A stretch of 64,000 nt of DNA from JAJRVM01 sp041752115 (GCA_041752115.1 JBGSHS010000253.1:31728-95727), one strand, 5' to 3'. Positions 35,501 through 43,790 are shown, counted from the first letter of the stretch. Notes: generated by a model from the sequence alone, not told the origin. A program made the numbers and translations.

Positions 35501-36789
35501 GGCTGGATTGCCCCCAGTCCGTCGCCCGGCGCCATGAAGGGTGATCGTCCGAGCAATACACTTTGCTCTAATTCCGGCATCTCGAGCGGCGTGAGCGGCG
35601 CGGGCGTCATGGTGACCGTCGGTGTGACAACCTGGAGTCCTTCAAGCTTGACGCGGTCCAGTCGGTCATCGTTGGTCTGTTGAGCCTGGCGCGCGGCGAC
35701 ATACTCGGCCAGGGGACGCGGGCGCGAGAGCAGCGTGAGCGCAAACGACTCGCACTGGACGCGTTCGCCCTCGAGGGAGCGCTCGGACACGCGCAAATCA
35801 CCCGCGGCATAATCGCCCGGCGATGCTCCTGCCTGCAAGACAACTGCCGTCCAGCGACTGGCAGCCTGCATGTGACCTGTCAGTTGCGCCGGTTTCTCTC
35901 CACGCAACAAGGGCACCCCCAACAGCCGCACGTAGCGACAGGCCGTTGGAGGTCGGACCAGCAGGCCGCGGTTCGCATTGCATCGGGCCAGGTAGCGCAG
36001 CAGGTTGGAGAACAGTCGTTCCAGGTTCGGACGATAGGGATCGGACTTGGTGGTGAAGTCCGGCAGCCGCCAACCGACGAAGATCACGCGGCCGGCGCCC
36101 ACGGGGTATTCGACCAAGGGGCGCTCTCCAACTCCGGCAGTCCCTTCCGCCAGAAGATCGCCGTGCGGACCCGCGGTATCGTAGAAATCGGCCAGTGCAT
36201 TGCCGCCCAGCGTCGTGAGTAGTATCGGCTTCGTCGTGTCGAGCCCCGCGAATGCCGGATGCTCGCGATACGGTTCGACCACACGAATTCCAGTGAGATA
36301 GGGAGCGGTGGTCGGGCCAAGCACTCGCACGGCCGTCGACTCGATGCTCAGGTCGTTGACCAGTCGCCCGGCAGCTCCGGATACAAGCAGGACGCCCCCC
36401 AGTTCGACGTACTCGTAGAGATCGCCAGCCGCCTGCTCCGACAGAAGCACCGCAGCCGCCTCGTCAGCTTGATGGAACCAGAGCACGTCGAACTCCTCTG
36501 GCGCTGTCCAGTTTCCTTCGGCGTCGTGCCATCCTCCCTCCTGCATTGGGCGCAGCCGTACAACGTCACCCTGCGTCGTGGCAAATGCGAGTGCATCCGC
36601 ATTCTGGCGCCCCGGAGGACCCGGTAGCGAGGTATCGACAAAGCCGATGCGCAGCGGGCGCTCGCTGCAATCCCCTCTCATCGGCAAGAAACCAGCCAGT
36701 ACCGCCGTAGTTCCCGCCATCATCGCGAGAAAACGAACGACGAGCCTCGCCCGCGTCACTTTGGCTACGTGCTGAGCAACGGTGTGCAT
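32545..36789 (-). CDS. Very large exported glycosidase-like protein (ThuA-like N-terminus and six-hairpin barrel)
   Basis: About 1414 residues. An N-terminal signal or anchor (LVVRFLAMMAGTTAVLAGFL) is followed by a Rossmann-like region similar to glutamine-amidotransferase/ThuA folds (FDVLWFHQADEA, LGGVLLVSGAAG, GAGRVIFVGWRLP), then long beta-sheet segments. The middle and C-terminal part looks like an (alpha/alpha)6 barrel of six-hairpin glycosidases (YWVDHVWWHYAWTGDRQFVR, DGDGLFQDWYEYWNGDS, AMSWAMLDRAARLAAAIGE). Acidic catalytic residues cannot be fixed without alignment. It probably degrades a complex polysaccharide in the periplasm. ATG 36816 is also possible. A truncated ECF sigma gene lies just upstream. 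Confidence 0.7.
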   Translation of the reverse strand: MHTVAQHVAKVTRARLVVRFLAMMAGTTAVLAGFLPMRGDCSERPLRIGFVDTSLPGPPGRQNADALAFATTQGDVVRLRPMQEGGWHDAEGNWTAPEEFDVLWFHQADEAAAVLLSEQAAGDLYEYVELGGVLLVSGAAGRLVNDLSIESTAVRVLGPTTAPYLTGIRVVEPYREHPAFAGLDTTKPILLTTLGGNALADFYDTAGPHGDLLAEGTAGVGERPLVEYPVGAGRVIFVGWRLPDFTTKSDPYRPNLERLFSNLLRYLARCNANRGLLVRPPTACRYVRLLGVPLLRGEKPAQLTGHMQAASRWTAVVLQAGASPGDYAAGDLRVSERSLEGERVQCESFALTLLSRPRPLAEYVAARQAQQTNDDRLDRVKLEGLQVVTPTVTMTPAPLTPLEMPELEQSVLLGRSPFMAPGDGLGAIQPQYEPVADGGFRITGSKRQLNRPIVHGQNRVWTGDVPVFRLDTTTGNGSYGADRIFPLWPRPDIQSGSSYPCLGTLRLAVPQTDGKLQWLDDCPGVTATFRPGYTQYEVREAENRWSGKITVAPTRDFHGMVCHVQFDRPIPLHWQYGGVWWQPSEANANRVELTDSYARITEPNLPGGLVAVGCDRPGLVGSVQAPFGEQVAYTAADPQTDYYVCVVWGVTDYDKQYAQKIFARLDTHDVSWSAQRDRLKNRWFDCYIKPATDPEPHFRTLVAHPADELQRTRSWWDQRRDAFQIHTPDRYLDALINWSRCTTDYHRQGPGLVLGGQYWIMYSHISTGWYGKEWGGDHEALDDCLRLYAAMQSDDGFIRWISPSLMPFDAENNTPYWVDHVWWHYAWTGDRQFVRDLWPNVQKAVAWQCSVKDPDGDGLFQDWYEYWNGDSNGKGPKAAAASAMSWAMLDRAARLAAAIGEKGAQEDYRRRADRCQAAIFAELWREDAGRLGSIGAEGIWRGHPQTWEEYLAINAGLLTPDQGRRAMRWLSSHYGFEPNPGVQLLACSDWFPIRWSTQWVPTGDTLLAAMAGMRSGDTDHWWPYVETVIRSSFQSDFPGINMGISNAGAGGGDREDVDSVDPHVHMAVRGLFGITPALHEDTLEICPAFPTAWREASIRTPDLSYEYRREADQAVFRIRTTRPLVKIVRANLTGAEVRTPKESESIVTIALGPPVPPVAPPEHPSTILAEQQPPTAAERGQGVKPEERSRLVLFDLAAACNMTAEEMTSLPFVYDDKGGMDFPGVRTSAPAQPIAGWWGNPALKLAPMQRVVETSNGVMFLTAGRPRPGIVPIPKDRVALSSWPPYPLPGGAEIGVGMRCQRVWLLLQGYVHPMKNYIPNGEVVLHYADGRQTVHSLVPPFNLDCYFQHFSRQGTPVPLGSLGPSGFVHPGMLSPHADSLELDCDETAELKSIELRATCSEGVLGLVGLTALAE

Positions 36790-36848
36790 GCTATCTCTCC
36801 GACGGACTGATGCCATGGCCTCAGTCTATCGCGACCGCACCATGACCG

Positions 36849-36983
36849 CTACCAAGGCGATTCCTGGGCCAGCTTGGCGGCGGCCAGCTTGCGCAGCTCG
36901 TCGTAGACCAGCGGCAGCAGCTGCTCGGCCGCGGATGGATCGCCAGATTCGATCTGCGAGAGGATGCGGGTGACGTCGGACAT
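36849..36983 (-). pseudogene. Truncated ECF sigma factor (44-codon N-terminal stub)
   Basis: ATG 36983 opens MSDVTRILSQIESGDPSAAE then QLLPLVYDELRKLAAAKL, identical in pattern to the first 40 residues of the ECF factors at 292 and 29281, and ends in TAG after QESPW. Regions 2.2 to 4 are absent. The matching kinase is also absent; a glycosidase-like gene starts 60 bp downstream. It is either a deletion remnant of a third ECF/kinase module or a leader created by recombination. Confidence 0.85.
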
Positions 36984-37003
36984 GGCATGGCACCAGTCTG
37001 CAT

Positions 37004-37363
37004 TCACGATTCTTCCACGACCTTTGTCAGCGGCTTGACCATTTCGTCCTTGATCCGCCTGCAGAACTCCTTTCGGAAGCTGGGGATCTTCAGCAGCAGA
37101 GAGAGAACCCCCTCGCCGAGCCTTGTCTTCAGGTTGCGGGTGGGGAAATCATACAGGCCATGCGACCGATAGTACCGGTGGTCCGCCCGGAACACCAGCC
37201 TCAAACTCGACCAGATCTCGTCTCGAAAGAGTTTGTGCCCCCCAACCGCCAGGAAATTCGGCGGCTGAACGTAGTTCGCAAGTGCACAGTCGACGAGTCG
37301 CCGGGCGACCAGGTCGAGTTGATTGTCGAGTTCGCGCGAGTCGCTGCAGTCACGGAAACACAC
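37004..37363 (-). CDS. Unrecognised small protein coupled to glutamate dehydrogenase
   Basis: 119 codons starting with GTG 37363, overlapping the dehydrogenase 3' end by 14 bp. The residues look like a folded soluble domain (LDLVARRLVDCALANYVQPP, FLAVGGHKLFRDEIWSSLRL, RYYRSHGLYDFPTRNLKTRL, IPSFRKEFCRRIKDEMVKPL). Basic and aromatic residues are frequent. No family is recognised. The overlap suggests cotranslation with the dehydrogenase, so a regulatory or accessory role is possible. It could also be the surviving C-terminus of a longer gene. Confidence 0.5.
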   Translation of the reverse strand: MCFRDCSDSRELDNQLDLVARRLVDCALANYVQPPNFLAVGGHKLFRDEIWSSLRLVFRADHRYYRSHGLYDFPTRNLKTRLGEGVLSLLLKIPSFRKEFCRRIKDEMVKPLTKVVEES

Positions 37364-38648
37364 CTCGGAGCAACTTCGCCGCGGCGACCCGTTGAATGCC
37401 TTCGATCAGTGCGGCGGTGCGCATGTCGAGCTTGTCGCGCTGGCTGCGCAGCAGGGTCCGATGGAAAGCGCCCACCAGAGTCTTGTGGAGTCGGTCATTA
37501 ATCTCCTCGAGCGACCAGTTGAAGTTCTGCGTATCCTGGACCCACTCGAAGTAGGACACCGTTACTCCACCCGCGTTGCCCAGGATGTCCGGCAGGACAA
37601 ACACTTCCTTCTCTCGTAGGATCCTGTCGGCTTCCAAAGTCGTAGGGCCGTTGGCCCCTTCGGCCAGGATTCTGCATTGTACTTTGCCGGCGTTCTCCGA
37701 AGTGACCTGGTTCTGCAGGGCGCACAAGGCGAGGATGTCGCACTTGAGCTCCAGCAACTCGGTGTTGGTGATATGGTCCGCTCCGGAGAATCCTTGTAAC
37801 AGCCGGTGCTGCTCCACATGGTCGCGCAGCGCATTGACGTCCAGTCCGTCAGGGTTGTAGAGACCAGTGGAAACATCGCTGACACCGACGATCTTCACTC
37901 CCTGCTCGGCGAGGAAGCGAACGGCATTGCTGCCGACGTTGCCAAATCCCTGGATGACTGCGGTCGATTTCTTCAGGTCCATACCAAGGTACTTGGCCGC
38001 CTCGCACGCCAGGTAGGTCAATCCCCGCCCCGTCGCTTCGTTGCGCCCATGGGATCCGCCGAGGACGACAGGCTTTCCGGTGACGACTTCCGGCACCGCG
38101 TAGCCAACCTGTTGGCTGTAGGTATCCATGATCCAGGCCATGACCTGCTCATTCGTGCCCATGTCGGGCGCGGGGATATCGCGGTCAGGGCCGATCATCT
38201 CGATAATCTCCATGATGTAGCGGCGAGTCAGGCGCTGCAGTTCCGATCGGGAGAGTTTCGTGGGATCGATGCGCACTCCCCCTTTCGCGCCGCCGAACGG
38301 CAACTCCATCAGCGCGCACTTCCACGTCATCCACATGGCCAGAGCAGACACTTCGCCCAGGTTCACCTCCGGATGGTACCGGATGCCTCCTTTCGTCGGC
38401 CCCATCGTAAGCGTGTGTTGCACGCGGTAACCGAACACTGTCTCGACCTGGGAATACTCATCGCGGCGGCACGGGAAACTGATCGTCAACGAGCGTTGCG
38501 GAAAGAGCAGCCGGTCGCGGATGTTCTCGTCGAGCTCCATGATCTGGGCAGCATTGAGAAACTGCTGCTGGGCCAGCCGAAACATCGGCGTGTCCCACTC
38601 TGTCTTGTCGGTCAGGTCCTGATCAAACGGCTGAAAGATGGCATTCAT
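37350..38648 (-). CDS. gdhA: Glutamate dehydrogenase (Glu/Leu/Phe/Val family)
   Basis: 432 residues, the usual length. It interconverts glutamate with 2-oxoglutarate and ammonia, linking nitrogen and carbon metabolism. The catalytic region reads MGPTKGGIRYHPEVNLGEVS then PFGGAKGGVRIDP, with the active-site lysines. The C-terminal cofactor domain has AVIQGFGNVGSNA, a Rossmann motif typical of the NAD-dependent enzymes, then the conserved ILAEGANGPTT. ATG 38648 is preceded by AAAGGAG with good spacing; the open frame upstream is not protein-like. A 119-codon gene overlaps its end. Confidence 0.92.
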   Translation of the reverse strand: MNAIFQPFDQDLTDKTEWDTPMFRLAQQQFLNAAQIMELDENIRDRLLFPQRSLTISFPCRRDEYSQVETVFGYRVQHTLTMGPTKGGIRYHPEVNLGEVSALAMWMTWKCALMELPFGGAKGGVRIDPTKLSRSELQRLTRRYIMEIIEMIGPDRDIPAPDMGTNEQVMAWIMDTYSQQVGYAVPEVVTGKPVVLGGSHGRNEATGRGLTYLACEAAKYLGMDLKKSTAVIQGFGNVGSNAVRFLAEQGVKIVGVSDVSTGLYNPDGLDVNALRDHVEQHRLLQGFSGADHITNTELLELKCDILALCALQNQVTSENAGKVQCRILAEGANGPTTLEADRILREKEVFVLPDILGNAGGVTVSYFEWVQDTQNFNWSLEEINDRLHKTLVGAFHRTLLRSQRDKLDMRTAALIEGIQRVAAAKLLRGVFP

Positions 38649-38841
38649 GGGAACTCCTTTGCATAGCAGCCATGTGTCTGCACCGTGCGCAACCTCCGTC
38701 GATCGATGAGGCAGCAGCCATCGTACCATGACTCGCCACCACGCGTCTCGGCACCAGCGTTCGATTCCTGGCCGAATCATGTTCGGCTGTTCGGCGTCTC
38801 TTGGTCGGAGGGGAGACAGCGCGGCGAGTGAGATAATCTGC

Positions 38842-39329
38842 GTGCGTGAGTCGGTGTACCGCCATGCATTAACCCGCCACACGCAGTATACGGTGCGCGT
38901 TATCGATGATGAGCAACGTCAGGTCCGCATCACGGGTGACAACCGACGAACTCGCTGGTTTCCAACGTGCTGCTTTGACCGGAGTGATCGCTCGGTACCG
39001 ACTCTGGCCACCTTTCATCTTGATGATCCCATCCGACCGCATGAGGACCTGCCCATTGACGTTACCGTGAAATAATCCAACGGAGATGGTGCATCTTCGC
39101 TACACCTTCGGCACTGGCGAACTGCGGAGACTGGATCGAAGGAACACAGGTCCCCTTTCACTATGGCAACCGACACATCATCATTGCCCGAGAGTTGTCG
39201 GAGGAGTTTGTGGAACGCATGTCGCGCCACATCGACAGTCAGGGTGAGCTGGCGGAATGTACGCTTCCGCTTGGACCCGCTGATGATGAGCAGAAGAAAG
39301 GCATCTTGGACCTCACAACAGGCAACTGA
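38842..39329 (+). pseudogene. Broken gene: in-frame stop and frameshift split one protein
   Basis: The first frame reads VRESVYRHALTRHTQYTVRV, ITGDNRRTRWFPTCCFD and DDPIRPHEDLPIDVTVK, then meets TAA at 39073-39075. From 39087, in another frame, the sequence continues smoothly as WCIFATPSALANCGDWIEGT, FHYGNRHIIIARELSEEF and GELAECTLPLGP, to TGA at 39327. Together they make a coherent protein of about 160 residues of a type I associate with planctomycete hypothetical proteins. Two lesions within 15 bp argue for a true pseudogene, although a sequencing error cannot be excluded. It is divergent from glutamate dehydrogenase. Confidence 0.65.
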
Positions 39330-39987
39330 CCAGCAGCGGGCAGTCTTTGCGGCACTCGCCAAGTATCGCGAGCACACCTGCCATGTAGTCCGTCGACGAT
39401 CGCAACAGCTCCTTGGCTTGCTCGGAAAGCTGAATCAAATGCCACGCTTCTTCGATGAGCGACATCCTGACGTGCTCGTCTCGCACACCGGGGTCGTCGC
39501 GCTCACCGAGGAACCGAAGAGCCGTTTCCCGGAACCCAGATCTGCCGCCGTGCCCACAACAAGGCCTCATAATGTCAAGAACATCTGCATCATGGACAAT
39601 CCTCATCTCCACACCGTACGCACCTCGATACTCTTTAGGTATCATCTGTGAAATGGCTCGAGCGGCTTCGCCGAACCCCTTTATCTCGAGGTATTGCTCG
39701 CAGCAACGGGCGCTGTCCGCCTCCCAAAGATCGGGCCCGTTTCTCTCTCTCCCCGCGTCGTGAAACGCCACCGCATATCGTACCCATTCATGGCGAGGGG
39801 TGAGCCTCGTGTGCTGATAGTAGTATCGACACATGAACTCCGCAAACAGCAGACACCTGCAGACATGCATGCGTCCATGAATCGACCGACCGTCGAATGA
39901 CCACTCATGCTTCTCGTACAACGGCAGGATGTTAGTGCGAAGCTCGACCAGAAACTCATCCCAATTCGCGGCAGGATCCATGTCCAT
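39313..39987 (-). CDS. HD-domain phosphohydrolase
   Basis: About 224 residues. The HD superfamily pattern is present: SIHGRMHVCRCLLFAEF with two histidines, YAVAFHDAGRERNG with the HD pair, and VHDADVLDIMR further on, all expected metal ligands. Such enzymes hydrolyse nucleotides or other phosphoesters; the substrate is unknown. GTG 40002 is also in frame; ATG 39987 is preferred. Its 3' end overlaps by 17 bp the broken gene that converges on it from the other strand. Confidence 0.75.
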   Translation of the reverse strand: MDMDPAANWDEFLVELRTNILPLYEKHEWSFDGRSIHGRMHVCRCLLFAEFMCRYYYQHTRLTPRHEWVRYAVAFHDAGRERNGPDLWEADSARCCEQYLEIKGFGEAARAISQMIPKEYRGAYGVEMRIVHDADVLDIMRPCCGHGGRSGFRETALRFLGERDDPGVRDEHVRMSLIEEAWHLIQLSEQAKELLRSSTDYMAGVLAILGECRKDCPLLVSCLL

Positions 39988-40553
39988 ATGTGTGGTTCTC
40001 ACAAACTCACTACTTGACCATTGGCGATCGATCTGGATGTTGTTGACACCGTTCGAATGGCCGTTGAAGCGATATGGTCAGTCTAGCTACAGGGAAGAAA
40101 TCGGGAATTCTGAGTCAAGTACTAGCGACCAACGGAAGCCCACCAATGGATCGCGTTCTCCCTTTTCGGCTGGCGACCCTGCCGCCTTAGGACCAACGTA
40201 ACACCCACCGGTGCGCACGCTGTGCCCGCCTATCACTTCTGGCGATATTCTAGTCGGAGCGAGCTCGGACTTACAGCCGCGTAGCCCCAGGTCCGTACGA
40301 TGTGCAACCGGATTCGGCGGCCGAGCGCGCTGACGAAGCTCCCGACCAGCTGTCAGGTCGGTTCGTTCGGGATCGGCAAGAGATCCCGTGGTAACTCCGC
40401 AGATCAAGCAAAGGAAGCTGCCACCACCGCCACGATTTGGCGGGCTGATGTAATGGTCTTCCAGTTATCGCCCCTATCAACTTTTTCACCCGATCCTCGT
40501 ACAATAAACTCAGCCGGTTCGAGTTGCGGTCATCTGGAAGTCGGAGAGGTGAG
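39988..40553. other. Intergenic region with a family C repeat
   Basis: 566 bp between two divergently transcribed genes. Apart from the family C element at 40120-40200 I see no gene. The promoters of the HD gene and the lipoprotein gene should lie here. Confidence 0.4.
40120..40200 (+). repeat. Dispersed family C repeat, copy 1
   Basis: GCGACCAACGG at one end, GCGTTCTCCCTTTTCGGCTG in the middle and CCTGCCGCCTTAGGACC at the other. The same order occurs on the minus strand at 52410-52530 and 52849-52972. Confidence 0.75.
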
Positions 40554-41153
40554 ATGATGAAGAGTACGTGGAGATTCTCGACAATCGCAGCATGCTCGTT
40601 GCTGCTTACCTCCTGTTTCGACTCGAAAGTTCCACTGTCCGATCCACAGAAATCCCAGCCGGACGATAGACTAGTGGGAGTGTGGCGATTCCGGGGCGGA
40701 GAAGGCGATTGGAACTATTACCATTTCGGTCGTGCTGGTGATGAACTCCCGGCATCAGTCCTACAGGTCGTTTATGTCCAGCACTCACAGGATGGCAACA
40801 TCCGATCAGGTGAACTGCTGGCCTTTCCCACGACTCTCGACGGCAAGACTTATCTCAACGTCGCCGAAACGTCCCCTGAGCAACTCCAACGGTTGCTGGA
40901 GAAAGGCTGGACAGACCAGGTGCTCCATGAGTTTCTGATCTTCCGCTATCAAATCACCGGGGATGCGTTGTCCATCCAATGGATCGATAACGAGCTGAAG
41001 AAGAAGGCCGTGGCTGCCGGCAAGATCAAGGGGACCATTGAAGAAGACCAGGGGCACTTCGCCGACACCACGGAGAATCTCGCCAAGTTCGTTGCCGAGT
41101 CGGGTGACACCCTGTTCTCGAAGGATGTCCTGCGACTGGAACGGCTGAAGTGA
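40554..41153 (+). CDS. Lipoprotein of unknown function
   Basis: 199 residues. The signal ends in a lipobox (AACSLLLTSC), so the protein should be lipid-anchored in the periplasm. The mature part is a single alpha/beta domain (LVGVWRFRGGEGDWNYYHFG, GELLAFPTTLDGKTYLNV, LIFRYQITGDALSIQWIDNE) with the look of lipocalin-like or META-type strand-rich proteins. A second ATG follows directly at 40557. A GGAGAGGTGAG site precedes the start. It is followed, 90 bp on, by the pRiA4b ORF-3 gene, but a shared transcript is not certain. Confidence 0.65.
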   Translation: MMKSTWRFSTIAACSLLLTSCFDSKVPLSDPQKSQPDDRLVGVWRFRGGEGDWNYYHFGRAGDELPASVLQVVYVQHSQDGNIRSGELLAFPTTLDGKTYLNVAETSPEQLQRLLEKGWTDQVLHEFLIFRYQITGDALSIQWIDNELKKKAVAAGKIKGTIEEDQGHFADTTENLAKFVAESGDTLFSKDVLRLERLK

Positions 41154-41243
41154 GTGGTCATGTCGTACTCTACCACATTTTCATCCGCACGCTCGTCGAG
41201 CCTCGGAAGTGGCTAATTGTTACCGGTGATGAAGGGAGGAGCA

Positions 41244-41807
41244 ATGGCAAAGTCAAAGAAGACACGAGTTGTCTACGAGTTGAAGATCGAAATCGCTGAT
41301 GTACAGCCACCGATTTGGAGACGGGTCCAGGTCCAGGACTGTAACTTGACGAAACTCCACGAGGTCATCCAGTGTGCGATGGGGTGGAGCGGTGATCATA
41401 TGTGGACTTTCGAAATCGATGACGAGCAGTTTGGAGAGGACCCCAGCAACGACTCAGACATGGACATGATGAATCCCGACTCGATCAGGCTGAGTCAACT
41501 TGTGGACAAAGGCGCCACACGTTTTCTGTACATCTACGACTTCGGCGACAACTGGGAACACGTCGTGACGGTTGAGAAGACCCTGGACCCGGATCCGACG
41601 GCCAAGTATCCGTATTGCACGGCGGGCAAGCGCGCCTGTCCGCCGGAAGATTGTGGCGGGCCGTGGGACTACGACGAATTCCTGGCGGCAATTGGCGACC
41701 CCGAGCACAAGGAGCACGACAACGTGATGGAATGGTTCGGAGGCGAGTTTGACCCAGAGGAGTTTGACTTGAACGAAGTGAATCACGAACTGGCCACGAT
41801 CCGGTGA
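41244..41807 (+). CDS. Plasmid pRiA4b ORF-3 family protein
   Basis: 187 residues. The family signature is complete: YELKIEIADVQPPIWRRVQV, LHEVIQCAMGWSGDHMWTFE, FLYIYDFGDNWEHVVTVEK and CTAGKRACPPEDCGGPWDYD. This family (also named TnpR-like IS1096 passenger) occurs on plasmids, mobile elements and chromosomes; its role is not established. A strong AAGGGAGGAG site selects ATG 41244 over ATG 41229 and the more upstream starts. Confidence 0.88.
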   Translation: MAKSKKTRVVYELKIEIADVQPPIWRRVQVQDCNLTKLHEVIQCAMGWSGDHMWTFEIDDEQFGEDPSNDSDMDMMNPDSIRLSQLVDKGATRFLYIYDFGDNWEHVVTVEKTLDPDPTAKYPYCTAGKRACPPEDCGGPWDYDEFLAAIGDPEHKEHDNVMEWFGGEFDPEEFDLNEVNHELATIR

Positions 41808-42592
41808 GCCAATTCCATGGCCAGTACCCCGACTGGGAAGGGGTGACTGGGGGCGAAATCGGCGAGCATCAGGCAAATGCTTGACGGCCCGGTTCGAAAA
41901 CCTAAAATGGAGGTGTGGACGATCACGTCCCGCAGCGTTTTTGAGTGTGCTTTTCGTCTCAGTATGGAGGGCATATATGCAGAAACCGCCGGACATGTTG
42001 GTGGGAGGAGCATGAACTTCTCCTGCTCCTCACAGTGGACCCTACTTGGTGATTCCGGCAGGAATCGTTTGTCGGAAGTAGGCAGAGTATTTCGCACCAT
42101 TGATTCCTGCCACGCTTGAATGCGAGTTGCTGATCGGCTGGATCTCGACTCGGGCATCGTCCTGCGAATACGGTAACTCTGCATCCCGTTAGGTGACCCA
42201 GAACAACTGGGATGCGAGGTACGCCCGCAATGGGCATTGCTTGAGTGAGCCGGAGACGACTTGCCAGCAGAAGCGATTCACATTTCGAGACGAGTTACGT
42301 GGCCCTCGTCCTCTTTTGTGGCGAGGGCCTTTTTCGTTGGCTGCGGGATGTGAAGAGCGAGTGAGGCTGAGCCGGTCGGAGTTGCGCCATCCGCTCGGTT
42401 GACGAGTTAATGCGAGTATGCGGCCCACCTGCTTGCCGCGACGCGATAATGGGCATATCGTCCCCGAAGCGGCTCCGCGACGCGACGCTCGATGAAACCG
42501 TTTCCCGGAGCGATGCCGTGTCCGGCAAAGCGTGTGACCAAGATGATCGCATCTGCCTTGAAAACATGGGCCGTTCATTCGAGGTGCAAGCC
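41808..42592. other. Long intergenic region with an orphan terminator
   Basis: 785 bp. A GTG-started frame at 42193 (TQNNWDARYARNGHCLSEPE) resembles the first residues of small SAM methyltransferases but breaks down within 20 codons. A plus-strand terminator at 42301-42334 has no recognised gene upstream. The remainder carries nothing I can assign. Confidence 0.4.
42301..42334 (+). terminator. Rho-independent terminator
   Basis: GGCCCTCG (42301-42308) pairs perfectly with CGAGGGCC (42322-42329), with a 13-base loop and TTTTT directly after. No clear gene ends just upstream on this strand. Confidence 0.8.
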
Positions 42593-43525
42593 ATGAGTCG
42601 TTACGTGTTTGGACCAGTTCCGTCCCGGCGGCTAGGACGCTCTTTGGGCGTCGACGTTGTCCCCTTCAAGACGTGCAGCTACGACTGCATCTACTGCCAG
42701 CTTGGTCGAACCACCTGCAAGACGATCGACCGAAAGGAGTGGGTGCCGTTTGCGGACATCGTGGACGAAGTCGAGGACAATCTCTCCAGCCAGCCTGACT
42801 ACATCACGCTGAGCGGCTCCGGCGAGCCAACGTTGTACTCTCGGGTCGGCGAACTGATCGCTCACATCAAGACGGTCACCGATATTCCTGTAGCCGTGCT
42901 GACCAACGGATCGCTTCTGTGGCTCGAGGACGTTCGCCAACAACTCCTGGACGCCGATCTCGTGATCCCCTCACTCGACGCAGGTGACGAAATCCAGTTT
43001 CGCCTGGTGAATCGGCCTCACCAGGAAATCTCCTTCGAGCAGATGCTCGCGGGACTCATCGCTTTTCGTCAGCAGTTCCACGGCCAGTACTGGCTCGAGG
43101 TGTTCATCCTTGAGGACTTTACGGCCAACCCGGTGGCGCTTTCCAGAATGGCCGACTGTGTCCACCGCATCCAGCCCGACCGCGTCCAACTGAACACCGT
43201 CACGCGCCCCCCCGCCGAGAAGCACGCGGCGGGCGTATCGCCCGCGCGCCTGGCAGAACTCGGCTCGATCTTCCAACCTGCCACGGACGTCATCGCGGAT
43301 TTCCGCGACGTTCACCGCCAACCCGACTTCGCCGCGGGTCGAGAGGAGATCCTGGCCATGCTCCGCAGGCGTCCGTGCTCCGTCGAGGATATCACCCATG
43401 GGCTCAGCATGCACCGGAATGAAGTGATCAAGTACCTCGAAGAACTAAACGCCGAGAATTTGTTGGACCAGTCGGTCGTGGCAGACCGGCTGTACTACAA
43501 GGCCACACGGGAAAAGCCGACCTGA
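42593..43525 (+). CDS. Radical SAM protein
   Basis: 310 residues. The iron-sulfur cluster motif CSYDCIYC (CxxxCxxC, residues 28-35) is preceded by VPSRRLGRSLGVDVVPFKT, typical of a small radical SAM subfamily with a C-terminal winged-helix-like end. Further motifs are YITLSGSGEPTLY and AVLTNGSLLW, the glycine-rich SAM region. The last 60 residues (GREEILAMLRRRPCSVEDIT, then HRNEVIKYLEELNAENL) look like a helix-turn-helix domain. The reaction is unknown. The open frame extends upstream, but ATG 42593 aligns with the family start. It is a single gene. Confidence 0.82.
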   Translation: MSRYVFGPVPSRRLGRSLGVDVVPFKTCSYDCIYCQLGRTTCKTIDRKEWVPFADIVDEVEDNLSSQPDYITLSGSGEPTLYSRVGELIAHIKTVTDIPVAVLTNGSLLWLEDVRQQLLDADLVIPSLDAGDEIQFRLVNRPHQEISFEQMLAGLIAFRQQFHGQYWLEVFILEDFTANPVALSRMADCVHRIQPDRVQLNTVTRPPAEKHAAGVSPARLAELGSIFQPATDVIADFRDVHRQPDFAAGREEILAMLRRRPCSVEDITHGLSMHRNEVIKYLEELNAENLLDQSVVADRLYYKATREKPT

Positions 43526-43790
43526 GCAGGTCCCAGGTGCGCGAGCGGGAAGGCGGGCGCGACGTCCACCGTTTGTGGCGCGTCGACCGCGATTTACCGT
43601 TTTCTGGTCTTGGAACAGAATCTGCACTACCTGGCGTCCGTGACGTACCAACGGCTGCTCGAAAGCGCTTCTTAGGAACGTGGAAAGAACAACTTCGGTG
43701 GTCAGCCGGTTTCCCACGCTCTGCGCGAGCGTGGCTACGACGGAGTCGCGGAAGTTCTTGTTCCCCGTTCCTCAATTGGGTAATCAACAC

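Noticed and set aside
42193..42402. SAM methyltransferase gene starting at GTG 42193
   Set aside because: Resemblance ends within 20 codons and the frame passes through the terminator hairpin.
43526..43790. Gene between the radical SAM and DUF1501 genes
   Set aside because: Frames on both strands are Arg/Pro-rich and lack a start with a ribosome site; treated as non-coding.
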